The notes: generated by a model from the sequence alone, not told the origin. A stretch of DNA of 64,000 bases from Arthrobacter humicola (GCF_022803015.1 NZ_JAFKON010000005.1:124001-188000), one strand, 5' to 3'. Positions 28,356-37,373 are shown, counted from the stretch's first letter. Program-made: numbers and translations.

Positions 28356-29624
28356 TTAGGAAAGGGCGGAGGCGGCGGCAACCGTGTTGGCCGCGGCAGG
28401 AACGTCGGCGGCCGCGAGTGCGGCCAGCCTTGAGATGGCGAGCTCGGCGTAGAGTGCGGCGCCGTCAGCCAGCACGCCGTCGTCGAACGTGGCGTACGGG
28501 GAGTGGTTGAACGCGGAGGTGGCATGGTCGGCGTCCCGGGGGACGGCGCTCAGCCCGATGAACGTGCCGGGGACCTCGGCCAGAACCCGCGAGAAGTCTT
28601 CGGAGCCGCTCAGCGGGGTGGCCCAGCGGGAGAGCCGGGAGTCGCCGAGCAGGCCCGCAATGACGTTCTCCGCGGTGTGCGTTTCGTCCTCGTCCGTGAT
28701 GGTCAGCGGATACTCCTGCTGGTAGTCGACATCGACGTCCAGGCCGTGTGCCGCCGCGATTCCCTTCAGCAGCCGCGGCACGGCGTCCATCATTTTCTGC
28801 CGGGCTTCCTCGGAGAAGGTCCTGATGGTGGCCTCGATGCGTGCGGTTTCCGGGATGATGTTGCGCTTCGTGCCGGCCTGGAGGACCCCCACGGAGAGGA
28901 CTACGGGGTCGAACATGTTGAACTGGCGGGTGATCATGACCTGGAGGGCGGTGACCATCTCGGCGGCCGCCGTGACGGGGTCCTTGGCCGAGTGCGGGGC
29001 CGACCCGTGGCCGCCGGCGCCGAGCACGGTGACCACCAGGCCGTCGGAGGAACTCAGCATGACGCCGGGCTTGGTGCAGAACGTGCCGTACGGTTCCAGG
29101 GCGGAAAACACGTGCATGCCGTAGGCGGCGTCCACACGCCGGCCGGCGGCATCCAGCACGCCTTCGCGGATCATGTGGCTCGCGCCGTCGAAGCCTTCCT
29201 CGCCGGGCTGGAACATCAGGACGACGTCGCCGGCCAGCTGGTGCCGGCGTTCGGCCAGGAGGGTGGCGGCCCCTGCCAGCATGGAGGTGTGCAGGTCGTG
29301 GCCGCAGGCGTGCATGGCGCCGTCGATCCTGGACGTGTAGTCCACGCCCGTCTTCTCCTGCACCGGCAGGCCGTCCATGTCAGCGCGCAGCAGCACCGCC
29401 GGGCGCGAGCCCCCTTCGGTCCCGGGCCCCTGGCCCCGCAGTACTGCGGTGACCGACGTCGTCTCCTGGCCCAGGGCGATCTCGTAGGGAAGCCCGTCCA
29501 GAGCCTTGAGCACCTTTTCCTGGGTGCGGGGCAGCGCCAGGCCGATCTCGGGTTCCCGGTGCAGTTCATGGCGGAGCCGGGCAAGGTCCGTCTGCATTTC
29601 CCGGGCATCTGCGGTGATCGGCAC
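28356..29624 (-). CDS. M20-family amidohydrolase (hippurate / IAA-amino acid hydrolase type)
   Basis: 422 residues from a GTG with AAGGAGAA five bases upstream; the frame continues 43 codons further up but without a start signal. Metal ligands are in place: MHACGHDLH, QPGEEG (catalytic Glu pair), GMHVF and a C-terminal His near SAFNHSPYA. Dimerisation domain GAGGHGSAPH in the middle. It hydrolyses N-acyl-amino acids in the cytoplasm. Paired with the MHS transporter downstream and opposite an Lrp-type regulator. Confidence 0.93.
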   Translation of the reverse strand: MPITADAREMQTDLARLRHELHREPEIGLALPRTQEKVLKALDGLPYEIALGQETTSVTAVLRGQGPGTEGGSRPAVLLRADMDGLPVQEKTGVDYTSRIDGAMHACGHDLHTSMLAGAATLLAERRHQLAGDVVLMFQPGEEGFDGASHMIREGVLDAAGRRVDAAYGMHVFSALEPYGTFCTKPGVMLSSSDGLVVTVLGAGGHGSAPHSAKDPVTAAAEMVTALQVMITRQFNMFDPVVLSVGVLQAGTKRNIIPETARIEATIRTFSEEARQKMMDAVPRLLKGIAAAHGLDVDVDYQQEYPLTITDEDETHTAENVIAGLLGDSRLSRWATPLSGSEDFSRVLAEVPGTFIGLSAVPRDADHATSAFNHSPYATFDDGVLADGAALYAELAISRLAALAAADVPAAANTVAAASALS

Positions 29625-29635
29625 GTGTTCTCCTT

Positions 29636-29664
29636 GTTTGTCGTTTGTCGGTTGTCGTTTGTCG
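29636..29664 (+). repeat. GTTTGTC heptamer array in the amidohydrolase leader
   Basis: Four near-tandem copies (GTTTGTC, GTTTGTC, GTTGTC, GTTTGTC) directly upstream of the amidohydrolase ribosome binding site on the opposite strand. On the mRNA strand these read GACAAAC. Could be a binding array for the adjacent Lrp-type regulator or a slippage microsatellite altering leader length. Confidence 0.75.
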
Positions 29665-29832
29665 AACATCGCCTGGTTGGCGACTGGCTTGTTTTTCGAA
29701 GTTCCTTGGTTCACGTCCGGCGGGGACGTCCTGCGTCTATTCTCAAGTGACACAGTTCACACCCGCCCGAAGGCCAGAAAAAATGCACGAATAGACTGTT
29801 GCCGCAGGTTTCGTGCATGGATGAAGGGAAGA

Positions 29833-30867
29833 ATGATGGAACTCAGCGAGGACGATCTCGCGCTGATCAACGTCCTGCAGATTGCCCCGCGGCTGAGCTG
29901 GGCGGATGCGGCGCAGGTGCTGGGCGTGCACGCCACCACCCTGGCCGCCCGGTGGGAGCGGCTGTTGGACTCTGGCGTGTCCTGGATCACCGCTCACCTG
30001 ATCGGTGACCCCCAGCAAATGTGCCTGGCATTCGTCGCTGTGGACTGCGAAATGCACCGGCGCGAGGAAGTCACCGCCAGGCTCGCCGAGATGCCGGAAA
30101 TCGTCACGGTGGAGGAGGCAGCCAGCCACCGGGACCTCATGCTGACCGTCATTACGCCCTCCCTGGACGATTTCAGCCTGAAAGTCATCTCGCGGCTGAA
30201 GGAGATTGACGGCCTCCTCAAATATCAGACCGCCCTGTGCACCAGGCTGCACGCGAGCGGCGGCTCCTGGCGGCTGAACGTGTTGAGCCGCGCGCAGCAG
30301 GCCGCCGTGCGGGCGTTGGCCGGCCCCGAGGCCACCGGGGTTGCCCAGGCTGCCGCCCGGGAAGCGCTGCCGGAAAGCCACCTGGCGCTCCTGCCGTTCC
30401 TGGCCAGGGACGGGCGGGCCACGGCGGCAGACATCGCCCGCGGCCTGGGCAGGCACCCGGCCACCGTCCAGCGCCAGCTCAACCGTGTGCTCGCCAGCGG
30501 CATCCTGTCATTCCGGTGCGAGGTGGCCCAGAAACTCTCCGCTTTCCCCGTGACCTGCCAATGGTTCGTCAACGTCCCGGCCGGGCGGCACGAGGCAGCC
30601 GCCGCGGAGCTGAGGACCATGCGGAACGTCCGGCTCAGCGCCTCCACCACGGGGCCAACGAATTTCGTGATCATCATGTGGCTGCAGTCCCTGGCGGACG
30701 TCATGAACATCGAGGTGGCGCTGCAGCAAAAAGTGCCCGGGATCGAGCTCGTGGAAAGCGTCGTCATGCTGAGCACCGTCAAGCGTGTGGGCTGGATGCT
30801 GAACCCGGACTCCAGGGCCAGTGGCGCCGTCGTGGTTCCTGCCCAGGGGTTCGACGAGGCGGACTGA
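29833..30867 (+). CDS. Tandem Lrp/AsnC-type regulator
   Basis: 344 residues containing two complete Lrp/AsnC units: helix-turn-helix (LSWADAAQVLGVHATTLAAR, about 19-38) plus RAM-like domain to about 150, then a second helix-turn-helix (ATAADIARGLGRHPATVQRQ, about 190-215) plus second RAM domain. Most Lrp proteins are half this length. The ligand is likely an amino acid; it is divergent from the M20/MHS operon and probably controls it. AAGGG precedes two adjacent ATGs; 29836 has the better spacing (7 nt). Confidence 0.9.
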   Translation: MMELSEDDLALINVLQIAPRLSWADAAQVLGVHATTLAARWERLLDSGVSWITAHLIGDPQQMCLAFVAVDCEMHRREEVTARLAEMPEIVTVEEAASHRDLMLTVITPSLDDFSLKVISRLKEIDGLLKYQTALCTRLHASGGSWRLNVLSRAQQAAVRALAGPEATGVAQAAAREALPESHLALLPFLARDGRATAADIARGLGRHPATVQRQLNRVLASGILSFRCEVAQKLSAFPVTCQWFVNVPAGRHEAAAAELRTMRNVRLSASTTGPTNFVIIMWLQSLADVMNIEVALQQKVPGIELVESVVMLSTVKRVGWMLNPDSRASGAVVVPAQGFDEAD

Positions 30868-30881
30868 CGGCGGCGGACCGG

Positions 30882-30914
30882 CAGCTGATAAGCCGAACGG
30901 CCAGCTGATAAGCC
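30882..30914 (+). repeat. Direct repeat before the MFS gene
   Basis: CAGCTGATAAGCC at 30882-30894 and 30902-30914, repeated at 20 bp (two helical turns), in the 91-bp gap between the Lrp-type gene and an MFS gene. The CAGCTG core is palindromic. Could be a regulator site. Confidence 0.7.
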
Positions 30915-30958
30915 CACAGGAGGGCGGGCTGCGGGGGTCCGGTTGTAAGCTGTGGCAC

Positions 30959-32413
30959 GTGCCCCAGACCGACCCGCCCCCTCACCAGGAGTCCCGTCCG
31001 AAAGCCGTCCCGGAATCGGCCGGCATCTTCCACCGCAGCTACCTGTTGGTGACCCTCGGCGCCTGCGCACTGGTGTTCCTGGCGGCCTTCGAGTCGCTGG
31101 CGGTGACCACCATCATGCCGCTCGTCAGCCGGGAACTGGATGGGGCGGGACTCTACGCCTTGGCCTTCGCCGGGCCGCTCGCCACCGGGGTGATCGGGAT
31201 GGTGGCCGCGGGCAGCTGGTCGGACCGCAAGGGGCCGGTGGCGCCGCTCCTGGCCGCAGTGGGCATGTTCGTGCTCGGCCTGCTCATCGCTGGGACCGCC
31301 GGAACCATGCCGGTCCTCGTGTCCGGACGGCTGGTGCAGGGACTCGGCGGGGGCGGGCTTACCGTGGCCCTGTACGTGGTGATTGCCCGGGTCTACCCGC
31401 CGGTCCTGCATCCGAAAATTTTCGCCGCCTTCTCCGCGGCCTGGGTCATCCCGTCCCTCGTGGGACCGTTCGCGGCCGGCGCCGTGGCCCAACTGGCCGG
31501 CTGGCAGTGGGTCTTTCTCGGCGTGGTCGGGCTCGTGGTGCCGGCCCTGCTCCTGACGGCCCCGGCTCTGCGCGGCCTGAACGGCAGCACGGGCGGCGCC
31601 GACGGAGATTCCCCGGCCGCTGAGCCAGGGTCCCGCGGCCGTCCGCCGGGAGGCCTTGTCAAGTTGGCGCTGGCGGCACTGGCGGCGCTCGCCGTGCTGG
31701 GCCTGAACCTGTCCGCAGCGGTACCGGTCGCCGGCGGGGTGCTGGCGGCGGCCGCCGTCGCCGTCGCGCTCCTGGCCGTCCGTCCCCTCATGCCGCGCGG
31801 AACGCTGACCGCCCGGCGCGGCCTGCCGAGCGTGATCCTTACCCGCGGCCTGGCATCCGCGGCGTTTTTCGGCGCCGAGGTCTACCTGCCGTACCTGCTC
31901 GTGGAACGCTACGCCTTCGCCCCGACATTTGCTGGCCTCACGCTCACCGGCGGCGCCATCGCCTGGGCGGCGGCATCGGCCATCCAGGGCAGGCTGGGGA
32001 CCCGGCTGGAGCACCGGAGGGCGGTGCGGATTGGATCGGCCATGGTCCTTGGCGCCGTCGTCCTGGCCTTCGTGACCACGGTACTGGCCTGGCCGGCCGC
32101 GGTCGCGATCGCGGGATGGATCTTCGCGGGGGGCGGCATGGGCCTGATGTATCCGCGGCTGAGCGTCATGACCCTGGCGCTCTCCACCAAGGACACCGAG
32201 GGTTTCAACAGTTCGGCGATGTCCATTTCGGATTCCCTCGGCGGTGCCCTGGCCCTCGCCGGCACCGGGATCGTGTTCGCAGCGTTCGCGACGGCGGCGC
32301 CGTCGGCGTCGTTTGCCGGGGTGTTCGCGCTGACGGCGGTGATCGGGATCGCCGCCGTGGCCGTCGCGCCGCGCGTCGCCGTCGTCCCGGCCGCCGTCAC
32401 CAAACGCTCGTAG
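30959..32413 (+). CDS. MFS transporter, drug-efflux (DHA2-like) type
   Basis: 484 residues with about 12-14 helices, opening GTG at 30959. Loop 2-3 SWSDRKGPVAPLLAAVGMF and helix 5 region GRLVQGLGGGGLTVALYVVI mark a multidrug-efflux-type MFS protein. There is no Shine-Dalgarno before the GTG but a TGTAAGCT box lies eight bases upstream, so translation may be leaderless. Substrate unknown. It ends before a strong terminator. Confidence 0.87.
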   Translation: MPQTDPPPHQESRPKAVPESAGIFHRSYLLVTLGACALVFLAAFESLAVTTIMPLVSRELDGAGLYALAFAGPLATGVIGMVAAGSWSDRKGPVAPLLAAVGMFVLGLLIAGTAGTMPVLVSGRLVQGLGGGGLTVALYVVIARVYPPVLHPKIFAAFSAAWVIPSLVGPFAAGAVAQLAGWQWVFLGVVGLVVPALLLTAPALRGLNGSTGGADGDSPAAEPGSRGRPPGGLVKLALAALAALAVLGLNLSAAVPVAGGVLAAAAVAVALLAVRPLMPRGTLTARRGLPSVILTRGLASAAFFGAEVYLPYLLVERYAFAPTFAGLTLTGGAIAWAAASAIQGRLGTRLEHRRAVRIGSAMVLGAVVLAFVTTVLAWPAAVAIAGWIFAGGGMGLMYPRLSVMTLALSTKDTEGFNSSAMSISDSLGGALALAGTGIVFAAFATAAPSASFAGVFALTAVIGIAAVAVAPRVAVVPAAVTKRS

Positions 32414-32451
32414 CGGCAACCACTAGAACGGGCACAGCACCTTGATGCGCC

Positions 32452-32479
32452 CTGCACCATAAAAAGTGCTGCACCATAA
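32452..32479 (+). repeat. Short direct repeat CTGCACCATAA
   Basis: Two copies (32452-32462 and 32469-32479) just after the MFS gene; no function evident. Confidence 0.7.
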
Positions 32480-32487
32480 CAAGCACT

Positions 32488-32530
32488 GCACAGGAGCCCC
32501 GGCCGGATGATCCGGCCGGGGCTCCTGTGC
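32488..32530. terminator. Strong bidirectional terminator
   Basis: Perfect 20-bp stem GCACAGGAGCCCCGGCCGGA / TCCGGCCGGGGCTCCTGTGC with a TGA loop, between convergent MFS and APC genes. Confidence 0.92.
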
Positions 32531-32531
32531 G

Positions 32532-32563
32532 TCAGCGCTCCTTTGTTTCAGCGCTCCGTTGTT
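32532..32563 (+). repeat. Tandem 16-bp repeat
   Basis: TCAGCGCTCCTTTGTT followed by TCAGCGCTCCGTTGTT, between the terminator and the 3' end of the APC permease gene. Confidence 0.85.
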
Positions 32564-32575
32564 TCCGCGCGGGGA

Positions 32576-34090
32576 TCAGGCAGACGCGCGGGCTTCCTCC
32601 TGCGAGCGGACGGCCTTCCATTCCACAATCCGGGCCTGCTGCAGCGGGGACTTGCGGTTGAAGTGCCAGGCCGCGCCCAGCAACAGGAACCACACGGGCG
32701 CCACGAAGAGTGCCAGCCGGGTGTCGTCGGCCTGCCCCAGGGCCACCAGCATGAACACGAAGAAGGCGAGCACGACGTACGGCATGAAGGCGGAGCCGGG
32801 CATCTTGAAGGACGACGCCTCGTGCAGGGCCGGCCGGCGGCAGCGGAAGGCGATGTAGCTGACCAGGATCATGGACCACACAAACATGGTCAGCACGGAC
32901 GCCACGGAAGTGACCACCGTGAACGCGCCGATCACGGAGTCGCCGGAGTAGAGCAGGACCAGGCCGGCCAGCAGGAAGATGCAGGAGAACAGCAGCGCGT
33001 TCTGCGGTACTTTGCGGACGCTGAGCTTTCCGAACGCTTTGGGCGCGTTCCCGTCCTGGGCGAGGCCGTAGACCATCCGGGAGGTTGAGTAGATTCCGGA
33101 GTTGGCGCTGGAGGCGGCGGAGGTCAGGACCACAAGGTTAATGACCACCGCGGCGATCCCCAGCCCGGCGAGGGTGAACATGCCGATGAACGGGCTGTTG
33201 GCGGGGTCGATGGTGCGCCACGGATTGACGGCCATGATGACCACCAGGGCGCCCACGTAGAAGAGGAGGACGCGGACCGGGATGGAGTTGATGGCGCGCG
33301 GCAGGTTCTTTTCCGGGTCCTTGGTTTCGGCGGCGGCGGTCCCCACCAGTTCGATTCCGGCGAAAGCGAAGATGGCGATCTGGAACCCGAGGACGAAGCC
33401 GAACATGCCGTGCGGGAACATGCCGCCGTCGTTCCACATGTTGGCGAGGTTGGCTTCCGCGCCGTTCGGGGACGTGAAGTGGGTGGCGATCATGACCGCG
33501 CCGGTGACGATCAGGGCCACGATGGCGACCACCTTGATGATGGCAAACCAGAATTCCGCTTCACCGAACGCCTTCACGGTGGGGAGGTTCAGGAGGATCA
33601 AGACCACGGGTGTGAGCAGCGCAGGGATCCACAGGGGCGTGCCGGGAGCGAGCTTGTCCACGTAGCCGGAAATGGCGACGATGTCCGCCACCCCGGTGAC
33701 CACCCAGAAGAACCAGTAGGACCATCCGGTGAAGAAGCCGGCCCACGGCCCCAGCAGGTCACCGGCGAAGTCGCTGAAGGACTTGTAGTTCAGGTTGGAG
33801 AGCAGGATCTCGCCCATGGCACGCATCACGAAGAACAGCATGAAGCCGATGATCATGTAGACGAAGATGACGGAGGGCCCGGCGAGCGAGATGGTCTTCC
33901 CGGACCCCATGAACAGGCCGGTGCCAATGGCGCCGCCGATGGCGAGCAACTGGATGTGGCGGTTGCCGAGCGCCCGGGCGAGGTGCGGCTCGCGGTTCCC
34001 GGAGTCACCGCTGGCGGAGGCGGCAGTTCCAGTTTGGGCAATGTCAGATTCTGCAGTGGCCGGAGCGGCCGTGGTGGTGCGTTCAGACAT
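32576..34090 (-). CDS. cycA: Amino acid permease, CycA-like (D-Ala/D-Ser/Gly type)
   Basis: 504 residues, 12 helices. Characteristic of the APC amino acid transporter family: GNRHIQLLAIGGAIGTGLFM in helix 1. The segment SYWFFWVVTGVADIVAISGY fits the D-serine/D-alanine/glycine transporter branch; GabP- or AnsP-like specificity is not excluded. AAGGAAGAA stands before the ATG. The N-terminal 35 residues are low-complexity Ala/Thr/Ser. Confidence 0.88.
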   Translation of the reverse strand: MSERTTTAAPATAESDIAQTGTAASASGDSGNREPHLARALGNRHIQLLAIGGAIGTGLFMGSGKTISLAGPSVIFVYMIIGFMLFFVMRAMGEILLSNLNYKSFSDFAGDLLGPWAGFFTGWSYWFFWVVTGVADIVAISGYVDKLAPGTPLWIPALLTPVVLILLNLPTVKAFGEAEFWFAIIKVVAIVALIVTGAVMIATHFTSPNGAEANLANMWNDGGMFPHGMFGFVLGFQIAIFAFAGIELVGTAAAETKDPEKNLPRAINSIPVRVLLFYVGALVVIMAVNPWRTIDPANSPFIGMFTLAGLGIAAVVINLVVLTSAASSANSGIYSTSRMVYGLAQDGNAPKAFGKLSVRKVPQNALLFSCIFLLAGLVLLYSGDSVIGAFTVVTSVASVLTMFVWSMILVSYIAFRCRRPALHEASSFKMPGSAFMPYVVLAFFVFMLVALGQADDTRLALFVAPVWFLLLGAAWHFNRKSPLQQARIVEWKAVRSQEEARASA

Positions 34091-34550
34091 GAGGCTTCTT
34101 CCTTGTCACAGGCGGTCGCCGGCGGGGGTTCCACAGTGCGGACCGCACGGATCCGTCAGAGTGTGACGGAGGTAACAGTTTTGGCGGGTAGATCAAGGCT
34201 AGGGCCGGTATTTCGTGGTCCCTGTTGTCGGAGCGGTCCGCGTATGTGGTCCGGCTGGTCGGTGGGGTGCCGCCGCGCTCCCGGCGGGACGAGGCTCCCG
34301 GAAGGCGCGGGAACCGGCAATCTACGCGGACTCTGGGGGAGGACGCGACGTCGGCACAGTCGCCCGGTGCGGGCGCTGGCACCGCTTTTCCGTGGATCGC
34401 CCGCCCGCAGGCAGGCTCGACAACTGTCGACCATCTTAGCTTCAGTTGTCGTCCGCTGTCTTTTGTCACATTTTTTCGCGGCAGCGGCCGCGGAGGGCCG
34501 CCGCTAGCTTTCCGCAGCGTTGGCCGGCTCGGGCCGGCCCTGCACAACAG
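34091..34550. other. Long gene-free region upstream of cycA
   Basis: About 460 bp (562 bp to the CsbD gene) with no convincing gene. It contains the palindrome TCGACA-AC-TGTCGA (34417-34430) and, on the minus strand, a TAAGAT box (34438-34433) that may be the cycA -10, which would give a leader of about 340 nt. No known amino-acid riboswitch core was recognised. Confidence 0.45.
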
Positions 34551-34577
34551 AATGGCCCCGCCTTGGGCGGGGCCATT
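34551..34577. terminator. Terminator of the CsbD gene
   Basis: 12-bp stem AATGGCCCCGCC / GGCGGGGCCATT with a TTG loop; on the minus strand it is followed by a T-rich run (TCTGTTGT), so it ends the CsbD transcript. Confidence 0.85.
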
Positions 34578-34652
34578 CCTTGCAGAGCTCAGCTGCGGCG
34601 CAGCCCAGTTGGGCAGTCCAGTTGCGCCCGCTACTCCTTGGCGAAGCCGTCC

Positions 34653-34850
34653 TTAACCTTCAGCGGCCCTGATGGCTCCGATGTCGGCGGCGTCCTTGAC
34701 GCGGTCGCGGGCCTCCGACAGCTTGGGCCGGGCCTGCTCATGTTGGCCATCGCGCTTGAGGTCCTCATTGCCAGTCACCGTGCCGGTACCTTCTGTGGCT
34801 GCACCGATGTGGTGGATGACCGTGAGTTTGGCCTTGCCGTCGATTCCCAT
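34653..34850 (-). CDS. CsbD-family stress protein
   Basis: 65 residues. Opening MGIDGKAKLTV, then ATEGTGTVTGNEDLKRDGQ and ARDRVKDAAD correspond to the usual CsbD pattern (GxxKExxGxxTxNEDLxxEG...KVKDAA), though with more substitutions than most members. CsbD proteins are small, hydrophilic, general-stress proteins of unknown mechanism. A very strong ribosome binding site (GGGGAAGGGAA) and its own terminator argue for high expression. Confidence 0.85.
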   Translation of the reverse strand: MGIDGKAKLTVIHHIGAATEGTGTVTGNEDLKRDGQHEQARPKLSEARDRVKDAADIGAIRAAEG

Positions 34851-35064
34851 GATGTTCCCTTCCCCTGATTGCTAGGTCATGCGGTGTTGCTGTAGGTCCA
34901 CAGGGCGGCCACGGGCGCGGTCAGTTCCAGCCACATTGGGGATTCGGAACAGAACCCGAAGTGGATGGCCCGGCAGTGTATCGATTTCGGGGGTGGGTCA
35001 GCGACGGCGTCCGTGATCCAGGGGATGCTCCCTCGACCGATTGCCCGACAGGCCGTTGGGCCGT

Positions 35065-35772
35065 CTACTGGGCGGCCAGGCGCGTGGCCCGCAGCACGGC
35101 ATCCGTGAGGGACACTGCCTCGCCGTCGGGCCCGACGGCGCTGCGACGCCGGCTGTCCAGGACCTCGGCACGCCACAGCGGCTCCTCGATCCGGAGTTCC
35201 CGGGCAAGGTCCTCGGCGGTGAAGAACTTCTCCGGAGTATGGTGCGCGCCCCACGGAGGCAGCCCGTCGGGGTGATGGCCGACGATCAGCAGCGTCCCGC
35301 CGGTCCGCACCGCGGCCGCGGCGAGCTGCAAAGCCTGCTGCCACGGCATCTGGGTGGAATGCAGGAACTGGGCCGTGACGAGGTCGAACAACCGGTCCGG
35401 GACCCAGGTGGCAAGATCCTGCTGCACCCACTCGATGGCGGCGTCCTGGCCCCGTTCCCGGGCGTGGGCGGCCGCACGCTCCAGGGCGACGGCGGAAACG
35501 TCCAGGCCCGTCACGCTCCAACCGCGGGCAGCAAGCCACATCGCGTCCGCGCCCTCGCCGCACCCCAGGTCCAGAGCCTCGCCGGCAGGAAGGTCCGCCA
35601 CCTCGGCAACGAGTTGCGGATTCGGCTCCCCGCTCCACATCCTGGACCGGCTGCTGTACTTTTCATCCCACATCCGGGCTGCGGAACCGGGCGCCGCATC
35701 CTCGACGGCCGCATGTTCGGCTGTGTCATGCTCGTCGGCGTCATGCTCGTGGCTGTGGCTGCGTTTTGTCAT
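35065..35772 (-). CDS. SAM-dependent methyltransferase with His-rich N-terminus
   Basis: 235 residues from ATG (MTKRSHSHEH). Class I SAM fold: ALDLGCGEGADAMWLAARG (motif I) and the VTAQFLHSTQMPW segment. The first 25 residues contain six His among Asp/Glu (HSHEHDADEHDTAEH) and may bind metal. Related to TehB / methyltransferase-12 proteins. Its start overlaps the 3' end of the upstream leucine-carboxymethyltransferase-like gene by 32 bp. Between its stop and the CsbD gene (34851-35064) I see no dependable gene. Confidence 0.88.
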   Translation of the reverse strand: MTKRSHSHEHDADEHDTAEHAAVEDAAPGSAARMWDEKYSSRSRMWSGEPNPQLVAEVADLPAGEALDLGCGEGADAMWLAARGWSVTGLDVSAVALERAAAHARERGQDAAIEWVQQDLATWVPDRLFDLVTAQFLHSTQMPWQQALQLAAAAVRTGGTLLIVGHHPDGLPPWGAHHTPEKFFTAEDLARELRIEEPLWRAEVLDSRRRSAVGPDGEAVSLTDAVLRATRLAAQ

Positions 35773-36793
35773 GGTTCCCCTCATCACGGCGGTTCGCCGG
35801 GTTTCGCTGTTTGTTTTCAGGCACGACGGCGGTGACGAACCCTCCCGGCGCGGACCGCCGTCGGGTCTCCTTGCCGAAATTCCTGTGCTCCTCAAGCACC
35901 AGTCCGAAGCCCCCAACAAAGTCCGCGGCGCTTTTCCTGGCCGGGGGAGTGTTGTCGATCCCAAAGGTCAGGGGCTCGCCGACGAATCTCGCGGTAGCCC
36001 GCGCATACCGCATGTAGGGCGATCCCGAGGTGATCGTTTCCCTCGAAAAGTAGTCGAAGGCCACGATGCTGCCCGGGGCGGTGCCGGCGATCCTGCGCAG
36101 CGTCGCCTCGACGGAGGCGCGGTCCAGGTACATGGTCACCGCTTCCCAGAGGAACAGTGCGGGCCGGTTCGGGTCGAAACCGGCAGCGAGCAGCTTCTCC
36201 ATCCAGTCCTCGGTCTCGAAATCGGCGGGTACGTACGTGGCCAGGCGCGTGGAGAGGCCCGCCTTTTCGAGCATCGCGAGTTTGAAAGCCTGGGTCCGGG
36301 GCAGATCGAGTTCAAAGCAGCGCACCCGGTCCCCGGGCGCCAGCCGGAACGCCCGGGTGTCGAATCCCGCTCCGAGGATTACGAGCTGGTCGATGCCGCC
36401 GCGATGCCGTTGAACGGCCGCGTCATAGAGGCTGGTCCGTGCTGTCGGCTGGTGGCGCATCGGTGCCCGCCCCGGGTACGGATAGCGGTAGAGCCTGGGC
36501 ACGTAGCCCGTGATCAGGTGGGCGGCGAGCGTGGGGGCGGTCTCCATCTGGATGCCAGTCGCGGACACGTTCGGCAGAACGGCCATGAGCCGGGCCGCGG
36601 GGACGTCCGGCCGTGTCCCCAGACGGTGCTGCATCCAGCGCGTGTAGAGGGATGCGAGCAGCGTGGCCGACGTGCCGGTGCGCCGGCTGTAGGCAAGCAT
36701 CCCGGGGACGGATGTGATGTAGCCGGCCGCACTCAAGGGAAACAACGCCAGCTGGATGACCCGAAACAGGCCAGCGGAGACTATTCGCGGCAT
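35741..36793 (-). CDS. LCM-type SAM-dependent methyltransferase (TIGR00027-like)
   Basis: 350 residues. The hallmark sequences of the leucine-carboxyl-methyltransferase-like family are present: VILGAGFDTRAFRL, RCFELDLPRTQAFK and FLWEAVTMYLDRASVEATLR. These act on unknown, often hydrophobic, substrates in actinobacteria. The protein ends with a basic tail encoded in the region overlapping the next methyltransferase gene, so the two are translated together. Confidence 0.9.
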   Translation of the reverse strand: MPRIVSAGLFRVIQLALFPLSAAGYITSVPGMLAYSRRTGTSATLLASLYTRWMQHRLGTRPDVPAARLMAVLPNVSATGIQMETAPTLAAHLITGYVPRLYRYPYPGRAPMRHQPTARTSLYDAAVQRHRGGIDQLVILGAGFDTRAFRLAPGDRVRCFELDLPRTQAFKLAMLEKAGLSTRLATYVPADFETEDWMEKLLAAGFDPNRPALFLWEAVTMYLDRASVEATLRRIAGTAPGSIVAFDYFSRETITSGSPYMRYARATARFVGEPLTFGIDNTPPARKSAADFVGGFGLVLEEHRNFGKETRRRSAPGGFVTAVVPENKQRNPANRRDEGNHDKTQPQPRA

Positions 36794-37002
36794 TGCGTGC
36801 GACTCCCCTCACGGCCCGCCCGTCGCGCGGCCCTTCCCGCCCACCATGGTCCTCCCGGACGTAACGGCGGTCAATAGACCGTCCGGGCTTCCGTCCGGGC
36901 GCCGCGCAGGCGGACGGACACGTGGAAATCACGCTCCGGAAACCATTCTGAAACTTGCGTCATGAATGCTGGGCACAAGACATTGAACGCTGGGGAAGGG
37001 CA

Positions 37003-37326
37003 ATGACCATGGACGTTGACGAAGCACGGCAGATCCGCAGCTCGGCCGAGTTGAACGTGGGGGACGAGATCGAGGCGTGGCACAACGGGAAGCTCTTCCA
37101 CCGGGGCCCGGTGACCCAGACCGTCACAGGCGTGGACCTGTTCTGGATCCTGGATGCCCGGACGGGGACCCGCCGCCTCATCGACGCCGAGGCGCTCGTG
37201 ATCCTGCGGCCGGCTGGCCCGGGACCGGCCAAAACGCCGTCACGGGCGGCCGTCAACACATCCGCTCATGCACCGGCCCAGTCGTCCCACATGCCGCTGT
37301 TCCAAGCCCCCAGCATGGCGGGCTAG
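37003..37326 (+). CDS. Small conserved-type protein, unknown
   Basis: 107 residues with a perfect ribosome binding site (GGGGAAGGG) just before the ATG. Residues 15-65 look like a compact beta-rich fold (VGDEIEAWHNGKLFHRGPVT, WILDARTGTRRLIDAEAL); the last 40 residues are Ala/Pro-rich and disordered. No family recognised. It precedes the DEAD-box helicase leader on the same strand. Confidence 0.72.
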   Translation: MTMDVDEARQIRSSAELNVGDEIEAWHNGKLFHRGPVTQTVTGVDLFWILDARTGTRRLIDAEALVILRPAGPGPAKTPSRAAVNTSAHAPAQSSHMPLFQAPSMAG

Positions 37327-37373
37327 GGGCCGGGCCGGCCGTCACGGATACGGGGCCCGGGCATCCTGGGTGG

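Noticed and set aside
34091..34440. Glycine riboswitch before cycA
   Set aside because: No recognisable aptamer core was found in the leader.
34083..34547. 154-residue frame upstream of cycA
   Set aside because: Pro/Arg-rich, no start signal, spans the likely cycA leader.
34877..35064. Frame ending FGFCSESPMWLELTAPVAAL between CsbD and the methyltransferase
   Set aside because: The end looks protein-like, but the upstream part is a shadow of the methyltransferase and there is no start; possibly a relic, not supportable.
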